Positions 25,880 through 35,606 of a stretch of 64,000 bases of DNA are shown here, in pieces; position 1 is the stretch's first letter; each line of letters opens with the position of its first letter. The position numbers and the translations under genes are program-made. The stretch is from Maridesulfovibrio sp. (GTDB lineage Bacteria > Desulfobacterota > Desulfovibrionia > Desulfovibrionales > Desulfovibrionaceae). The notes below the pieces were generated by a model that saw only the letters and a program-made list of their open reading frames with translations, had not been told where the DNA came from and made no database searches. The stretch spans positions 1,826,501 through 1,890,500 of the forward strand of contig NZ_OY787459.1 in assembly GCF_963678865.1 (NCBI RefSeq), given 5' to 3'.

Positions 25880-26752
25880 ATGACACTGGAACTGCTTCAT
25901 AAACCGGGCTTGGCTCAGCTCACCTCACTAGGCATTGGCGGAAACGCCCGTGTACTGGCAAAGGTGCGTGACGAAGCCGGACTGGACGAACTTTCCCGCT
26001 TCATTGAGCGCGAGGGTTCTAGCCTGCTTGCCATCGGTGAAGGAAGCAACATGCTGGCCTTAGACGGGGAACTGAATATTGCCCTCGTACAGGTGGCCTG
26101 CCAGCGTAAAGCCGAAGCCGTTATATCCGGAAACAGCGTCCTGGTTCCCGCAGATATGCGGCTGCCGGGACTGCTTTCAATACTCATTAAGAATGGTCTT
26201 TCCGGTATGGAAGGACTGGCAGGAATTCCCGGTTCGGTGGGCGGTTCCATCGCCATGAATTCCGGATCATACGGAACCGACATGCAGGCTTCCGTTAAAA
26301 GAATCCGGCTCTGGACTCCTTCCAAGGGACTTTTCTGGAAGGACGCGGCTGAATTGAATTGGGGCTACAGGCACTTTTCAACTGGTCACGATGAATTCTT
26401 TCTGGTCTGGGAAGTTGAGTTTGAACTTTCCCGTTCCACAGAGGAAGAGGTCCGCTCCGGAATCAAAAAAACTTTTGAAAAAAAGAAAGCTACCCAGCCG
26501 GTCACCGCAAAAACTGCCGGGTGCGTTTTCAAGAATCCGGAAGGACACAGTGCGGGCAAATTGCTCGACGATGCCGGATTCAGGGGCAGAAACCTCGGAG
26601 GCATGGGCTTTTCCGAAATGCACGCCAACTTCCTTGAGAACAAAGGAGGCGGCACCGCAACACAGGCACTGGAGCTCATGGCTAAGGCAAGCGAAGCCGT
26701 GGCTGACAAGTTCGGCGTAACCTTAGAGCCGGAGGTCATAATACTGTCATGA
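25880..26752 (+). CDS. murB: UDP-N-acetylenolpyruvoylglucosamine reductase MurB
   Basis: A 290-residue FAD flavoenzyme reducing UDP-GlcNAc-enolpyruvate to UDP-MurNAc with NADPH. It has the short type-II layout. Motifs: TSLGIGGNARVL, IGEGSNML, GMEGLAGIPGSVGGSIAMNSGSYG (FAD binding), AGCVFKNPEGHSAGKLLDDAGFRG, and HANFLENKGGGTA. The start lies 13 bp after murC; the stop overlaps ftsQ as ATGA. Confidence 0.95.
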   Translation: MTLELLHKPGLAQLTSLGIGGNARVLAKVRDEAGLDELSRFIEREGSSLLAIGEGSNMLALDGELNIALVQVACQRKAEAVISGNSVLVPADMRLPGLLSILIKNGLSGMEGLAGIPGSVGGSIAMNSGSYGTDMQASVKRIRLWTPSKGLFWKDAAELNWGYRHFSTGHDEFFLVWEVEFELSRSTEEEVRSGIKKTFEKKKATQPVTAKTAGCVFKNPEGHSAGKLLDDAGFRGRNLGGMGFSEMHANFLENKGGGTATQALELMAKASEAVADKFGVTLEPEVIILS

Positions 26753-27603
26753 GCGTAGCAGGACTGAACAAAAGCAGGTTGAACCTGAGTAAATCAGGAA
26801 AGAAACGGGTCAGCCGCAACAAACCTATGAAACGCAAGAATACTTCGCAGCCCATAGGCGGTGTTTTCGCCGCCATGTTGCGCAAGCTCTGCATTTCCGG
26901 GGTTTGCCTGTTGATTCTGGCTGTTGTGGGTCTCGGCTGCCTTGCAGGATACCGCTGGGTAACCGCCCTGCCTTATTTTGCATTGCAGGATATCAAAGTC
27001 AGCGGCAACCACCGTTTGAGCTACGGAGAGATATTGTCCATCGCCGACGTCAGCCTGAATAAAAACAGCCTCGCGGTTAATATCAGTGAAGTGGAAAACA
27101 GACTCAGCGAAAACCTGTGGATCAAATCCGCTACGGTGCGCAGACAACTTCCGGGGAAAATGCAGATTCATGTGCATGAAAAAAATCCCCGTTTCATGGT
27201 TCGTCACAATGACGTCCTTTACTATTGTGACAGCAAGGGAGAACTGATCGCTCCGGTCGCTCCTGGCAAGTTCAGTTCCCTGCCCTTCCTGAATATTGAG
27301 TCCGAAGCCATGGACAAGGCGGGAATCCTGCCTGAGTTCATGAACAAGCTCAGCAGACGGGAACTCCCCTTTGATCCGGGCCAGATAGCATGGATTGATA
27401 TCAAGGGCGGCAACCGCATGGAAATTTTTATGGACAGACTTGGCCTTACGGTGCTGCTGGGTCTGGACAACTGGCAAGAACAGCTTTCACACCTGAACAC
27501 AGTTTGGAAAGACCTCAAGAACAGGGGAGAGTTCAGGGATGTGGCAGTCATTTCAACCGGGAAGAACAGGGTCTGGGTTGAAAAACGCAGTTCCGGGAAA
27601 TGA
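26749..27603 (+). CDS. ftsQ: Cell division protein FtsQ (DivIB)
   Basis: A 284-residue bitopic membrane protein. It has a Lys/Arg-rich cytoplasmic tail (1-46), one transmembrane helix (about 47-70), then a POTRA domain (YFALQDIKVSGNHRLSYGEIL, about 75-145) and the FtsQ beta domain. It recruits FtsL/FtsB and downstream septal proteins. The start overlaps the murB stop. Confidence 0.92.
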   Translation: MSVAGLNKSRLNLSKSGKKRVSRNKPMKRKNTSQPIGGVFAAMLRKLCISGVCLLILAVVGLGCLAGYRWVTALPYFALQDIKVSGNHRLSYGEILSIADVSLNKNSLAVNISEVENRLSENLWIKSATVRRQLPGKMQIHVHEKNPRFMVRHNDVLYYCDSKGELIAPVAPGKFSSLPFLNIESEAMDKAGILPEFMNKLSRRELPFDPGQIAWIDIKGGNRMEIFMDRLGLTVLLGLDNWQEQLSHLNTVWKDLKNRGEFRDVAVISTGKNRVWVEKRSSGK

Positions 27604-27655
27604 TTGCCTCAAACGGCAATACCCCGAATTACAATGATGATGAGGAGAAAAAGTT

Positions 27656-28885
27656 ATGGCCAAGTCTGATCTGATCGTCGGCCTCGATGTCGGCACTACC
27701 AAGATCTGCGCAGTTGTGGGAGAACCAACTGCGGACGGAGTTGACATTGTCGGTATAGGCACTGCCCCGTCCACCGGGTTGCGCAAGGGCGTGGTGGTCA
27801 ACATCGAACAGACCGTACAGTCCATCAAAAAGGCGCTTGAAGAGGCTGAACTGATGGCCGGTTGCGAAATCCGCTCCGTATACGCGGGAATTGCAGGCAG
27901 CCACATCAAAGGTTTCAACAGCCACGGCGTTATCGCTGTAAAAGGCGGTGAAGTGACCCAGAAAGATGTTGACCGGGTTATTGATGCGGCCAAAGCTGTA
28001 GCCATTCCGCTGGACAGGGAAGTTATTCACACCCTGCCGCAGGAATACATTGTCGACGATCAACGCGGCATTGCAGATCCGCTGGGCATGGCCGGAGTAC
28101 GACTCGAAGTAAAGGTCCACATCGTTACCGGTGCTGTTACCTCCGCGCAAAACATCATCCGTTCCTGCCACCGTTCAGGACTGGATGTTTCTGACATCGT
28201 TCTTGAATCACTTGCTTCCAGCAAGGCCGTTCTTTCCGAAGAAGAAAGAGAGATCGGCGTTGCCATTGTGGATATCGGGGGAGGTACCACCGATCTGGCA
28301 ATTTTCGCAAATGATTCAATTAAACATACTTCAGTTATCGCTCTCGGCGGTAACAACCTGACTAACGACATAGCGTTCGGGCTGAGAACGCCCATGGGGT
28401 CTGCGGAACAGATCAAGGTCAAATACGGAACTGCACTCACCGATCTGGTCACTACTGACGAGACCATTGACGTGCCCTCCGTAGGCGGACGTGATCACCG
28501 CAAAATGTCTAAAAGGGTTCTGGCTGAAATCTGCGAACCACGCTGCGAGGAAATCCTTTCTCTGGTGGATCAGGAGCTGGTACGCAGCGGATATAAGAAC
28601 ATGATCGCCGCAGGCGTTGTTCTTACCGGCGGAACCTCTTTAGTGGACGGCATGCAGGAACTGGCGGAACAGATTTTCGATCTGCCGGTACGCATCGGTT
28701 ATCCGGCAGGAATGGGAGGCCTGAAGGATGTTGTCAACAGTCCCAAATTTGCCACAGCAGTGGGACTGCTCATGTACGGTGCGGAAAAAGAAGGCAGCTC
28801 TGAGCAGGTCTTCAGAATCCGTGACGAAAATGTTTTCAACCGCATTCTGGGCAGGATGCGTAAATGGTTTACTGATATTGCGTAA
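27656..28885 (+). CDS. ftsA: Cell division protein FtsA
   Basis: A 409-residue actin-like ATPase that tethers FtsZ to the membrane. GLDVGTTKICAVVGE (phosphate 1), the 1C-domain region ending in the IVDIGGGTTDLAIF phosphate-2 motif, and the adenosine motif GVVLTGGTSLVDGM are visible. A short C-terminal amphipathic segment (NRILGRMRKWFTDIA) is the likely membrane-targeting helix. The Shine-Dalgarno GAGGAGAA lies just upstream. Confidence 0.96.
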   Translation: MAKSDLIVGLDVGTTKICAVVGEPTADGVDIVGIGTAPSTGLRKGVVVNIEQTVQSIKKALEEAELMAGCEIRSVYAGIAGSHIKGFNSHGVIAVKGGEVTQKDVDRVIDAAKAVAIPLDREVIHTLPQEYIVDDQRGIADPLGMAGVRLEVKVHIVTGAVTSAQNIIRSCHRSGLDVSDIVLESLASSKAVLSEEEREIGVAIVDIGGGTTDLAIFANDSIKHTSVIALGGNNLTNDIAFGLRTPMGSAEQIKVKYGTALTDLVTTDETIDVPSVGGRDHRKMSKRVLAEICEPRCEEILSLVDQELVRSGYKNMIAAGVVLTGGTSLVDGMQELAEQIFDLPVRIGYPAGMGGLKDVVNSPKFATAVGLLMYGAEKEGSSEQVFRIRDENVFNRILGRMRKWFTDIA

Positions 28886-28978
28886 TTAGCAGAATTATAA
28901 ATCAGTAGACTCAGGCATTAAGTTACTTTCCGGCCCCGATCACCGGAAAATATTCTCAGCAAAAGTTTAACAGGGGAA

Positions 28979-30271
28979 ATGAAAATGATGATGGATTACA
29001 TGGAAATTGAAAATGACGGTCAGGCCCGCATCAAAGTTATCGGTTGTGGTGGTGGTGGCGGTAACGCTATCAACAACATGATTCAGTCCGCCCTTTCCGG
29101 CGTGCGCTTCATCGTAGCCAATACCGATGCACAGGACATCAATAAATCCCTCGCTGAATACAAAATTCAGCTCGGTGACAAACTTACCAAAGGCCTCGGC
29201 GCTGGTGCCAACCCCGATGTAGGTAAAAACGCAGCCCTCGAATCCGTAGAACAGATCCGCGAACTGGTAAGTGACTGCGACATGGTTTTCGTCACCGCAG
29301 GTATGGGCGGCGGAACCGGTACCGGTGCTGCACCCGTTATCGCTGAAATTGCCAAAGAGGCCGGCGCATTGACCGTTGCCGTTGTAACCAAACCTTTCTA
29401 TTTCGAAGGCAAACGCAGACTGCTGCAGGCAGAAAAAGGCATTGAGGAACTCAAGAACGTGGTTGACTCCATCATCACCATTCCCAATGACCGTCTGCTC
29501 CAGCTTGCCGCCAAAAAAGCAGCTTTCTCCGAAATGCTGAAAAAAGCGGACGAAGTTCTTTACTACGGCGTAAAAGGTATTGCCGACCTCATCACTGTTC
29601 ACGGCTTAATCAACCTTGACTTCGCTGACGTACAGGCCGTCATGTCCAGCTCCGGTCTGGCCCTCATGGGTACCGGTATCGCACGCGGAGAAAACAGGGC
29701 CCGTGAAGCTGCCATGAAAGCAATCACCAGTCCGCTGCTTGAAGATGTTTCCATTGAAGGCGCAAAAGGCGTGCTCATCAACATCACCTGCTCCCCTGAC
29801 ATGACCATTGATGAGGTCAGCGAAGCAGCCAACATTATCTACGAAGAAGCTCATGAAGAAGCTCAGATCTTCTTCGGTACTGTTTTCGACGCTGAAGTAG
29901 GCGATGAAATGCGCATCACCGTTATTGCCACCGGAATCGACAGCGCTGTAGAACAGACTGTTACCCCGCCTGTTGAGCAGCAGTCTTTCGGTCAGCCCCA
30001 GCGTCCCAACCTCACTCCCAGAGGCATGGCTCCAAGGAATAAAGAAGCTACCACCAACGTGCGTCAGATGGGCAGTGCACATGCTGAAGAAGACCGTTCC
30101 ATCCCGGCTTACCTGCGCCACACAGCCAGCAAGCCCACAGATGCGGCAGGTGCCACCGAACCGGTACAGCTCAAGCCCAAACAGGCTGCCAATGCAGGTG
30201 GTGAAGAATTCATCTTCCATGATGACGATGATTTTGAAGTACCGACATTCATCCGCAAGCAGGCAGACTAA
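28979..30271 (+). CDS. ftsZ: Cell division GTPase FtsZ
   Basis: A 430-residue tubulin homologue forming the Z-ring. The N-terminal [17 protein letters not shown], the GTP-binding [16 protein letters not shown] tubulin signature (about 103-118), the [12 protein letters not shown]7 loop and an acidic C-terminal conserved tail ([13 protein letters not shown], binding FtsA) are present. The linker of about 90 residues is Pro/Gln/Ala-rich. A 93-bp gap after ftsA could hold an extra promoter; none is obvious. ATG 28979 and ATG 28985/28988 are all possible starts. Confidence 0.97.
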   Translation: MKMMMDYMEIENDGQARIKVIGCGGGGGNAINNMIQSALSGVRFIVANTDAQDINKSLAEYKIQLGDKLTKGLGAGANPDVGKNAALESVEQIRELVSDCDMVFVTAGMGGGTGTGAAPVIAEIAKEAGALTVAVVTKPFYFEGKRRLLQAEKGIEELKNVVDSIITIPNDRLLQLAAKKAAFSEMLKKADEVLYYGVKGIADLITVHGLINLDFADVQAVMSSSGLALMGTGIARGENRAREAAMKAITSPLLEDVSIEGAKGVLINITCSPDMTIDEVSEAANIIYEEAHEEAQIFFGTVFDAEVGDEMRITVIATGIDSAVEQTVTPPVEQQSFGQPQRPNLTPRGMAPRNKEATTNVRQMGSAHAEEDRSIPAYLRHTASKPTDAAGATEPVQLKPKQAANAGGEEFIFHDDDDFEVPTFIRKQAD

Positions 30272-30346
30272 TAACATAGGCTCCTGACTGTGATGAACAT
30301 AAAACGGAAACAGTACGGGCCAAACGGTCCGCACCGGAAATAATTC

Positions 30347-32035
30347 ATGCCCGTGAATGAAGAATTCTTCTATTACGGCAAGGAAGAACCTTCGCCTGAG
30401 GAAACCGGAGGCCGTCTGCCCACGGCTCTAGTCTTCCCCGGACGAAAGGGGTCTGCCCTCTCAACCTTAGGCTGGCAGGCCGTCTACCGACTTCTTGCTC
30501 CGGACGCGGAACTTGCAGTAGAAAGATTCTTCCTCGGCGAACCGGGTAAACCGTCTGTTTCCATGGACAGCAGTAAAGAACTGTCCGAGTTTCCCCTGAT
30601 CGGTTTCAGCATCAACTTTGAGGAGGAATATCTCCACCTCGTCAGGATGCTGAAAGATTCGGGCGTTCCGCCTCTGGCGGCGGAACGCCCGGACTTCCCG
30701 CTGGTCATGGGCGGAGGTCCGGTTGCCTTTCTCAATCCTGCTCCCATAGCTCCCTTCTTCGATTTTTTCTGGGTCGGTGAAGCAGAAGCCGGGTTGAAAG
30801 AATTGTGCCTCGAACTGAAGCAGCATATTTACAACGGGGGAAGCAAAAAAGAATTTCTGGATCGAATAAAAGACCGGGACTCCGTCTACGTTCCCGGTAT
30901 GACCAAAGGTCAGGTCCGCAGAGCCGTTCTGCCTCCGGGGCCGATAGGCGAAGGACACGGGGTTCCGCTCTTAAGCGAACCAGCGTATTCCTGTTTCATC
31001 AGTCCGGAAGCTGTCTTCAAGGACATGTTCCTTGTTGAAGTCAACCGGGGCTGTCCTTACGGTTGCCGTTTCTGCGCTGCCGGATATGTCTACCGTCCAC
31101 CCCGGCACGCATCCATCGACCAGCTCAAGAAAATTGTGGAACTCGCCGACCCGCCTAAAGTGGGACTGGTGGGCACAGCTCTCACCGACTGGCCGGATTT
31201 AATCCCCTATATTGAATGGCTCAAAAAACGTAAGACCAAATTCTCCCTCTCTTCCGTACGTGCCGACGGACTGACAGAAGAACTGCTGGATATCCTGCGC
31301 GCCTCGGGAGTACGCACTGTGACTCTTGCTCTGGAAGGCGCCAGCAAGAAATTGCGCGATGCCGCCAGCAAAAACCTTGAAGAAGAGGACTTCCTCCGCG
31401 CTGTCGAGCTATGCGCCGCTAAGGGAGTTAATCATCTGCGAGTATATGTCATTGTGGGCTGGCCCGGCGAAACGGACGAAGACTACGATGAACTGGCCTG
31501 CATGCTCGATAAAATGGATGCTGCCCGCATGCGTGGACAAGGTAAAAAGAAAAAGCAGTTCATGCGTATAACCTTCGGGGCCAGTTGCCTTGTACCCAAG
31601 CCCTGGACTCCACTGCAATGGGCTCCTATGCCCTCGGAAAAAGAACTCAAAGCCGTGCTTTCCAAGGTAAAAGGATTTACTAAAAAATACAAAGGCATGG
31701 CTTTTTCCGGTGACAATCCATTTCAGGCCCGTTTACAGGGCATTCTTTCCCGCGGAGACGAATCTCTGGCTGAATTTATCATTTATGCCGCAGATAACGG
31801 CGGCTGGAAAAAAGCTTCCAAGTTCTGCAAGGGCGACTTTGAACGTTTCGTGGACAAAGAACTCCATAAAGATTCCCCCCTGCCCTGGGATTTTATCGAT
31901 ACCGGTGTAAAAAAGAGTTACCTTTGGCGTGAATGGCAGCGCTTTCAGAAAGCCGAGAAGTCTCCGGTTTGCCCCCCTGCAGGCTGCGCTGACTGCAAAA
32001 GCTGCGGCATGCACCAATGGCTTGATGATAGCTAA
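30347..32035 (+). CDS. Radical SAM protein, uncharacterised, with possible B12-binding-like N-terminus
   Basis: A 562-residue protein. The radical SAM cluster motif C-x3-C-x2-C is seen in VNRGCPYGCRFCAAGY (about 236-251), followed by a TIM-barrel pattern (LVGTALTDWPDLIPYIEWL, RVYVIVGWPGETDEDY). Residues ~20-150 contain LIGFSINFEEEYLHLVRML and VMGGGPVAFLNPAP, reminiscent of the cobalamin-binding domain of methylthiotransferase-like radical SAM enzymes. A Cys-rich tail (CPPAGCADCKSCGMHQW) may bind a further cluster. The substrate is unknown. It lies 75 bp after ftsZ and ends at a terminator at 32154. Confidence 0.8.
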   Translation: MPVNEEFFYYGKEEPSPEETGGRLPTALVFPGRKGSALSTLGWQAVYRLLAPDAELAVERFFLGEPGKPSVSMDSSKELSEFPLIGFSINFEEEYLHLVRMLKDSGVPPLAAERPDFPLVMGGGPVAFLNPAPIAPFFDFFWVGEAEAGLKELCLELKQHIYNGGSKKEFLDRIKDRDSVYVPGMTKGQVRRAVLPPGPIGEGHGVPLLSEPAYSCFISPEAVFKDMFLVEVNRGCPYGCRFCAAGYVYRPPRHASIDQLKKIVELADPPKVGLVGTALTDWPDLIPYIEWLKKRKTKFSLSSVRADGLTEELLDILRASGVRTVTLALEGASKKLRDAASKNLEEEDFLRAVELCAAKGVNHLRVYVIVGWPGETDEDYDELACMLDKMDAARMRGQGKKKKQFMRITFGASCLVPKPWTPLQWAPMPSEKELKAVLSKVKGFTKKYKGMAFSGDNPFQARLQGILSRGDESLAEFIIYAADNGGWKKASKFCKGDFERFVDKELHKDSPLPWDFIDTGVKKSYLWREWQRFQKAEKSPVCPPAGCADCKSCGMHQWLDDS

Positions 32036-32050
32036 CCCCCTTTTTCACCG

Positions 32051-32073
32051 TTTGTGCAAAGACATTGCACAAA
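32051..32073. promoter_or_regulatory. Palindromic site 1, putative enhancer for the ZraR-like regulator
   Basis: Perfect 9-bp inverted repeat TTTGTGCAA (32051-32059) / TTGCACAAA (32065-32073), spacer 5 nt. The core GTGCAA...TTGCAC recurs at 32201-32216. It is centred about 255 bp upstream of the predicted sigma-54 start site. Confidence 0.6.
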
Positions 32074-32153
32074 CCGCCTTATCTTAACCGACTGCAAAAT
32101 TAATCAAGCACTTAAAACAGCCACAGGTATCGAAATGCGCATGCGCGGATTCG

Positions 32154-32181
32154 GAGGTCCATCTACGGGCCTCTTTTTTTT
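32154..32181 (+). terminator. Rho-independent terminator behind the radical SAM gene
   Basis: GAGGTCC (32154-32160) / GGGCCTC (32167-32173, one G-T pair), loop ATCTAC, then eight T. Confidence 0.8.
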
Positions 32182-32200
32182 GCCGTGAGTATGCACTTTC

Positions 32201-32216
32201 GTGCAACACTTTGCAC
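32201..32216. promoter_or_regulatory. Palindromic site 2, putative enhancer for the ZraR-like regulator
   Basis: GTGCAA (32201-32206) / TTGCAC (32211-32216), spacer 4 nt, flanked by TTTC and AAAA. Same core as 32051-32073. It is centred about 110 bp upstream of the predicted transcription start, the normal place for an NtrC-type activator site. Confidence 0.6.
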
Positions 32217-32290
32217 AAAAAAACTGCACCTGCAAACCATCACGCCTTGCACTCTCAACACAAGACACTTAAATAAAGGGATAATTTTTT

Positions 32291-32306
32291 TGGCACGCCA
32301 CATGCT
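32291..32306 (+). promoter_or_regulatory. Sigma-54 (RpoN) promoter of the ZraP-like gene
   Basis: TGGCACG-CCAC-ATGCT: the -24 element TGGCAC (GG at 32292-32293) and -12 element ATGC (GC at 32304-32305) with correct spacing; one mismatch to TGGCAC-N5-TTGC. The predicted start is near 32317, 39 nt before the ATG. Confidence 0.75.
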
Positions 32307-32355
32307 TAGTGGTTAACTGAGAGGGCAACAACTTTTAACCACATCAGGAGACAAT

Positions 32356-32853
32356 ATGAAGAAAAAAAACCTGATTCCGTTGATCGTCGTGATGATTCTG
32401 GCAGTCGCATCTGTCGCCATGGCACGAGGCGGATACCGGAATGCAGGATACCACAACGGTAACTGGGCAGCTTATAACCAGCTTACCCCTGAAAAACAGC
32501 AGCAGGTTCAGGACATAATCCAAAAATATGAATCCTCATTTCAGAACCTGAAAAGTCAGCAGTGGGCCAAACGTACAGAGCTCAATGCGTTGGTGGATTC
32601 CGGTAAAGCTGATAAGGACACCATCCATGCTCTGGTCAAAGATCTTTCCGGTATCAGAGACAAGCTTTACGCCGAACATAACAAAATGGCTGCTGAAATT
32701 GAAAAAGAAACCGGCCTGACCTTCCCGTCCATGGGACAGGGTTACGGTAAGGGCGGAAGAGGTTGCGGAAATTACAAGCAGGGATGCCCCGGTGCTGCCG
32801 GAGACTGCGGAAATTTCCAGCAGAGAAATTGCCCCGGAGGCAATTGTTACTAA
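32356..32853 (+). CDS. zraP: ZraP-like periplasmic zinc/envelope-stress protein
   Basis: A 165-residue exported protein with a signal peptide (1-23, cleaved after AMA). A helical hairpin of the CpxP/ZraP type follows (about 40-118, with LTPEKQQQVQDIIQKYE and a second long helix). The last 35 residues are Gly-rich with five cysteines (GCGNYKQGCPG..DCGN..NCPGGNC), a probable metal-binding tail. ZraP binds zinc, has chaperone-like activity and in enterobacteria represses its own ZraSR system. Here the gene has a sigma-54 promoter and lies upstream of a matching sensor and regulator. Confidence 0.82.
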   Translation: MKKKNLIPLIVVMILAVASVAMARGGYRNAGYHNGNWAAYNQLTPEKQQQVQDIIQKYESSFQNLKSQQWAKRTELNALVDSGKADKDTIHALVKDLSGIRDKLYAEHNKMAAEIEKETGLTFPSMGQGYGKGGRGCGNYKQGCPGAAGDCGNFQQRNCPGGNCY

Positions 32854-32900
32854 AATCCTTTAAATAATGTTCATCTACACTTAATTACAGGAAAACGGGT

Positions 32901-32933
32901 AAAAAGGAGGACTGACCGGTCCTCCTTTTTTTA
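32901..32933 (+). terminator. Rho-independent terminator behind the ZraP-like gene
   Basis: AAAAAGGAGGAC (32901-32912) / GTCCTCCTTTTT (32919-32930), loop TGACCG, T-run. Confidence 0.9.
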
Positions 32934-32999
32934 TTAAAGAGCTTTCAAATACGCACCTGTTTAAGTTATCAATGTCAGAGCAAAACCAAGGAGAGCAGC

Positions 33000-33842
33000 A
33001 TGTTAAGAAAAATCACCTCACTGACCAGCTTTTTTTCTTTTATCGTCCTGATCAGTACCAGTTTAGTTCTGTACATTGTGCCACAGGGACGCGTCGCTTA
33101 CTGGGCAGACTGGACCCTTTTCGGCTTGAGCAAGGAACAATGGGGCGATATCCACATTTGTACCGGTGTACTTTTCCTTGTCATTTCCATCCTGCACATC
33201 TGGTTAAACTGGAAACCCATTCTAGCTTACCTGAAAAAGAAAGCCGGAGAAGCAAACTTCACCTCCCCGGCATTTTTCATCAGTCTGGGTATCACACTGT
33301 TTGTTGCATTTGGAACTCTGGCTAATCTGCCGCCCATGAAGCAGGTACTTGAACTAACCCAGGATTTTCAGGCTATGGGGGAGGCCAAGTACGGCACACC
33401 TCCCTATGGCCATGCCGAACTCAGCCCGCTGCAGATTTTCTGCAAACGAATGGGACTTGATGTGGACAAAGCTTCCGCATCAATCAAAAATGCCGGGATT
33501 GAGCTGGAATCACCAAGAGAAACCATCAAATCCATTGCCAACAAAGCAGGACTGACCCCCAAAGAAATTCATGAAATCATTCTCAAGGACCAACCGCAAA
33601 AGGACTCTTCCGTGACCGATAAAAGTGTTGAATTCAAACAGCATTCAGGACAGTCCGGAACCGGAATCGGGCGAATGAATCTTGAACAATACTGCACCAG
33701 ATTTAATCTGGACCTGAACACCGCGCTGGGGATTCTGCGCGAACAAGGAGTGGTTGTTGACAAAGCCACCCCCATCAAGGAAATTGCAGGGGCACTCGGC
33801 CTTGATTCGCCCCGTGCAATCGCTGACCTGCTCAATCCGTAA
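33000..33842 (+). CDS. DUF4405-like membrane protein with two C-terminal helical repeats
   Basis: A 280-residue protein. Three or so hydrophobic segments (about 8-30, 55-77 and 96-118), with His in the second (IHICTGVLFLVISILHIWLNW), match the DUF4405-type membrane domain, a small relative of b-type cytochrome membrane subunits. Residues ~140-196 and ~226-279 are a tandem duplication: each begins with a Cys-containing helix (LQIFCKRMGLD / LEQYCTRFNLD) and continues with an I-x-x-x-A-x-x-x-G-L/LD helix pair. It lies 12 bp upstream of the sensor kinase, so it probably feeds signal or redox information to it. The function is otherwise unknown. Confidence 0.65.
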   Translation: MLRKITSLTSFFSFIVLISTSLVLYIVPQGRVAYWADWTLFGLSKEQWGDIHICTGVLFLVISILHIWLNWKPILAYLKKKAGEANFTSPAFFISLGITLFVAFGTLANLPPMKQVLELTQDFQAMGEAKYGTPPYGHAELSPLQIFCKRMGLDVDKASASIKNAGIELESPRETIKSIANKAGLTPKEIHEIILKDQPQKDSSVTDKSVEFKQHSGQSGTGIGRMNLEQYCTRFNLDLNTALGILREQGVVVDKATPIKEIAGALGLDSPRAIADLLNP

Positions 33843-33854
33843 CAATTGTATTAA

Positions 33855-35606
33855 ATGGAATTAAGCTCACAGAAATCCCATAAGCTTCCTCTTGCTCTGG
33901 CTCTTCTGGCCCTGATACTTCTCGGGGCCGGAAGTTTATATCTTACGTGGCATAACCTGCGCCAGATGCACCAGACCGTGTTTGAACATATGCTGCTTTC
34001 AGCACGCTCCATTGCGCGCGGGCTGGATATCCAGCTGGTAGAAGGCGCACGGCTTATGAGGCCTCCGGGCAGGCATAACAGGCGTATGCCTCAAGAGCTG
34101 CTACCGGACGCAAGGGAGTTGTTTCAGGAAATGGTTGCCGAGGGAGACCTGCTCTACATCGCCCTTTACGGTCCTGATCATAAACCATTACTGGTCGTCG
34201 AGCAGGATGAAGGGGACCATACGGTTTATACCCCTCCTCCCGGTCTTTTCAACATGATTACCAGCATGCGTGAATCAAGCACCCCGGTTATGATCAAAGG
34301 AAAGGCTGCTCTTCTTTACGGCACTGTGGGCCAGCCCATCCTGCAACGATTGTACGGACACCAAAAGCACAGACGCGGCTTCATGCCCCCTCCTGAGCAG
34401 GAAACGTACCTGTTGCTGGGACTGAGTGCGGAAAAGCATCTGCGCCAGTTCAACCAGTACCGCAGGGCCGCGCTGTTGCAGACAAGTTACATTTTTCTGG
34501 CCGGATTAGTACTCTGGCTGCTGGCTGTCGCCTATTTCCAGCGCCGCGAACAAGGCAAAAAGCTAACCCGTCTGGAACGTTTTCAGGCCAACCTGCTGGA
34601 CAACATGCCTGACGGACTGCTGACCCTTTCACCGCAGGGAGCTATTCTGGCGGCAAACGGTTCAGCGCATAAACTACTGCAAAGCCCGCAGGATGGTGTT
34701 CTGGTAAGTAAAAACTGGAATGATTTTTCCTATGAATCACTACAGAAATTCAAACGCGGCAACGTTGTCTGGGAACATGTCCGACTGGGTGAAAAAAACC
34801 TTGAACTCATTTTTTTTCCTTACATTGAAAGCATGGAGGAAAAAAGGAACATGGTCATCATCCGCGACCGTACCGATATTGCCGGATTGGAAGAGGATCT
34901 TTATGAAGCACGCAGGCTGGCTTCCATCGGTTCGCTTGCAGCCGGGGTGGCCCATGAAATCCGCAATCCATTGAGTTCCCTGCGTGGCTTCGCCCAACTC
35001 TTTGCCGACAAATTCAAGGATGAACAACCTTACGGCACCTACGCAACCACTATGCTTACCGAGGCGGACCGCTTGAACAGGGTAGTTACAGACCTGCTCT
35101 ACCTGTCCAAACCCCACGAGCTTAACCCGGAACATCTTGACCTGAGGGAACTATGCGACTCAATGCAGACCTTATTGGGGTTCGACCTTGAGCACAAAGG
35201 GACCAGATTACAGACAGAACTAAACACTGACCGGGTCTATGCTGATCCTGACGGAATCAGACAGGTGATGCTCAACCTGCTGGTCAACAGTCTTGATGCT
35301 GTAGCCGACAAAACAGGAAAAATCTCGATCTTTGCCGAAAAGACCGAACACGGAGTCTGGATAAGTGTCTGCGATAACGGACCGGGAATGCCGGAGGATA
35401 TACGCAAACATGCGCTTGAACCATTTTTTACCGACAAGCCCAAAGGAACCGGTTTAGGGCTTGCCATTGTCAATACAATCATGCGTGGACATAACGGCAG
35501 GGTAACCATCTCCGCGCCGGAACTGGACGGACCGCAGGAAATCCATTTCGACGGGACCTGCGTAAAACTGTTCTTCCCCGAACCGCGTAATGAAGGATCA
35601 GAATAA
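33855..35606 (+). CDS. zraS: ZraS-like sensor histidine kinase
   Basis: A 583-residue membrane kinase. It has TM1 (about 12-33), a ~180-residue periplasmic domain rich in His/Arg/Met patches ([25 protein letters not shown]), TM2 (about 207-228), then a PAS-like domain ([25 protein letters not shown]). The HisKA H-box has phospho-acceptor H367 ([14 protein letters not shown]), and a HATPase_c domain follows with N-, G1- and G2-boxes ([24 protein letters not shown]). It should phosphorylate the adjacent NtrC-type regulator. Its stop and the regulator's start overlap (TAATGA). Confidence 0.88.
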   Translation: MELSSQKSHKLPLALALLALILLGAGSLYLTWHNLRQMHQTVFEHMLLSARSIARGLDIQLVEGARLMRPPGRHNRRMPQELLPDARELFQEMVAEGDLLYIALYGPDHKPLLVVEQDEGDHTVYTPPPGLFNMITSMRESSTPVMIKGKAALLYGTVGQPILQRLYGHQKHRRGFMPPPEQETYLLLGLSAEKHLRQFNQYRRAALLQTSYIFLAGLVLWLLAVAYFQRREQGKKLTRLERFQANLLDNMPDGLLTLSPQGAILAANGSAHKLLQSPQDGVLVSKNWNDFSYESLQKFKRGNVVWEHVRLGEKNLELIFFPYIESMEEKRNMVIIRDRTDIAGLEEDLYEARRLASIGSLAAGVAHEIRNPLSSLRGFAQLFADKFKDEQPYGTYATTMLTEADRLNRVVTDLLYLSKPHELNPEHLDLRELCDSMQTLLGFDLEHKGTRLQTELNTDRVYADPDGIRQVMLNLLVNSLDAVADKTGKISIFAEKTEHGVWISVCDNGPGMPEDIRKHALEPFFTDKPKGTGLGLAIVNTIMRGHNGRVTISAPELDGPQEIHFDGTCVKLFFPEPRNEGSE

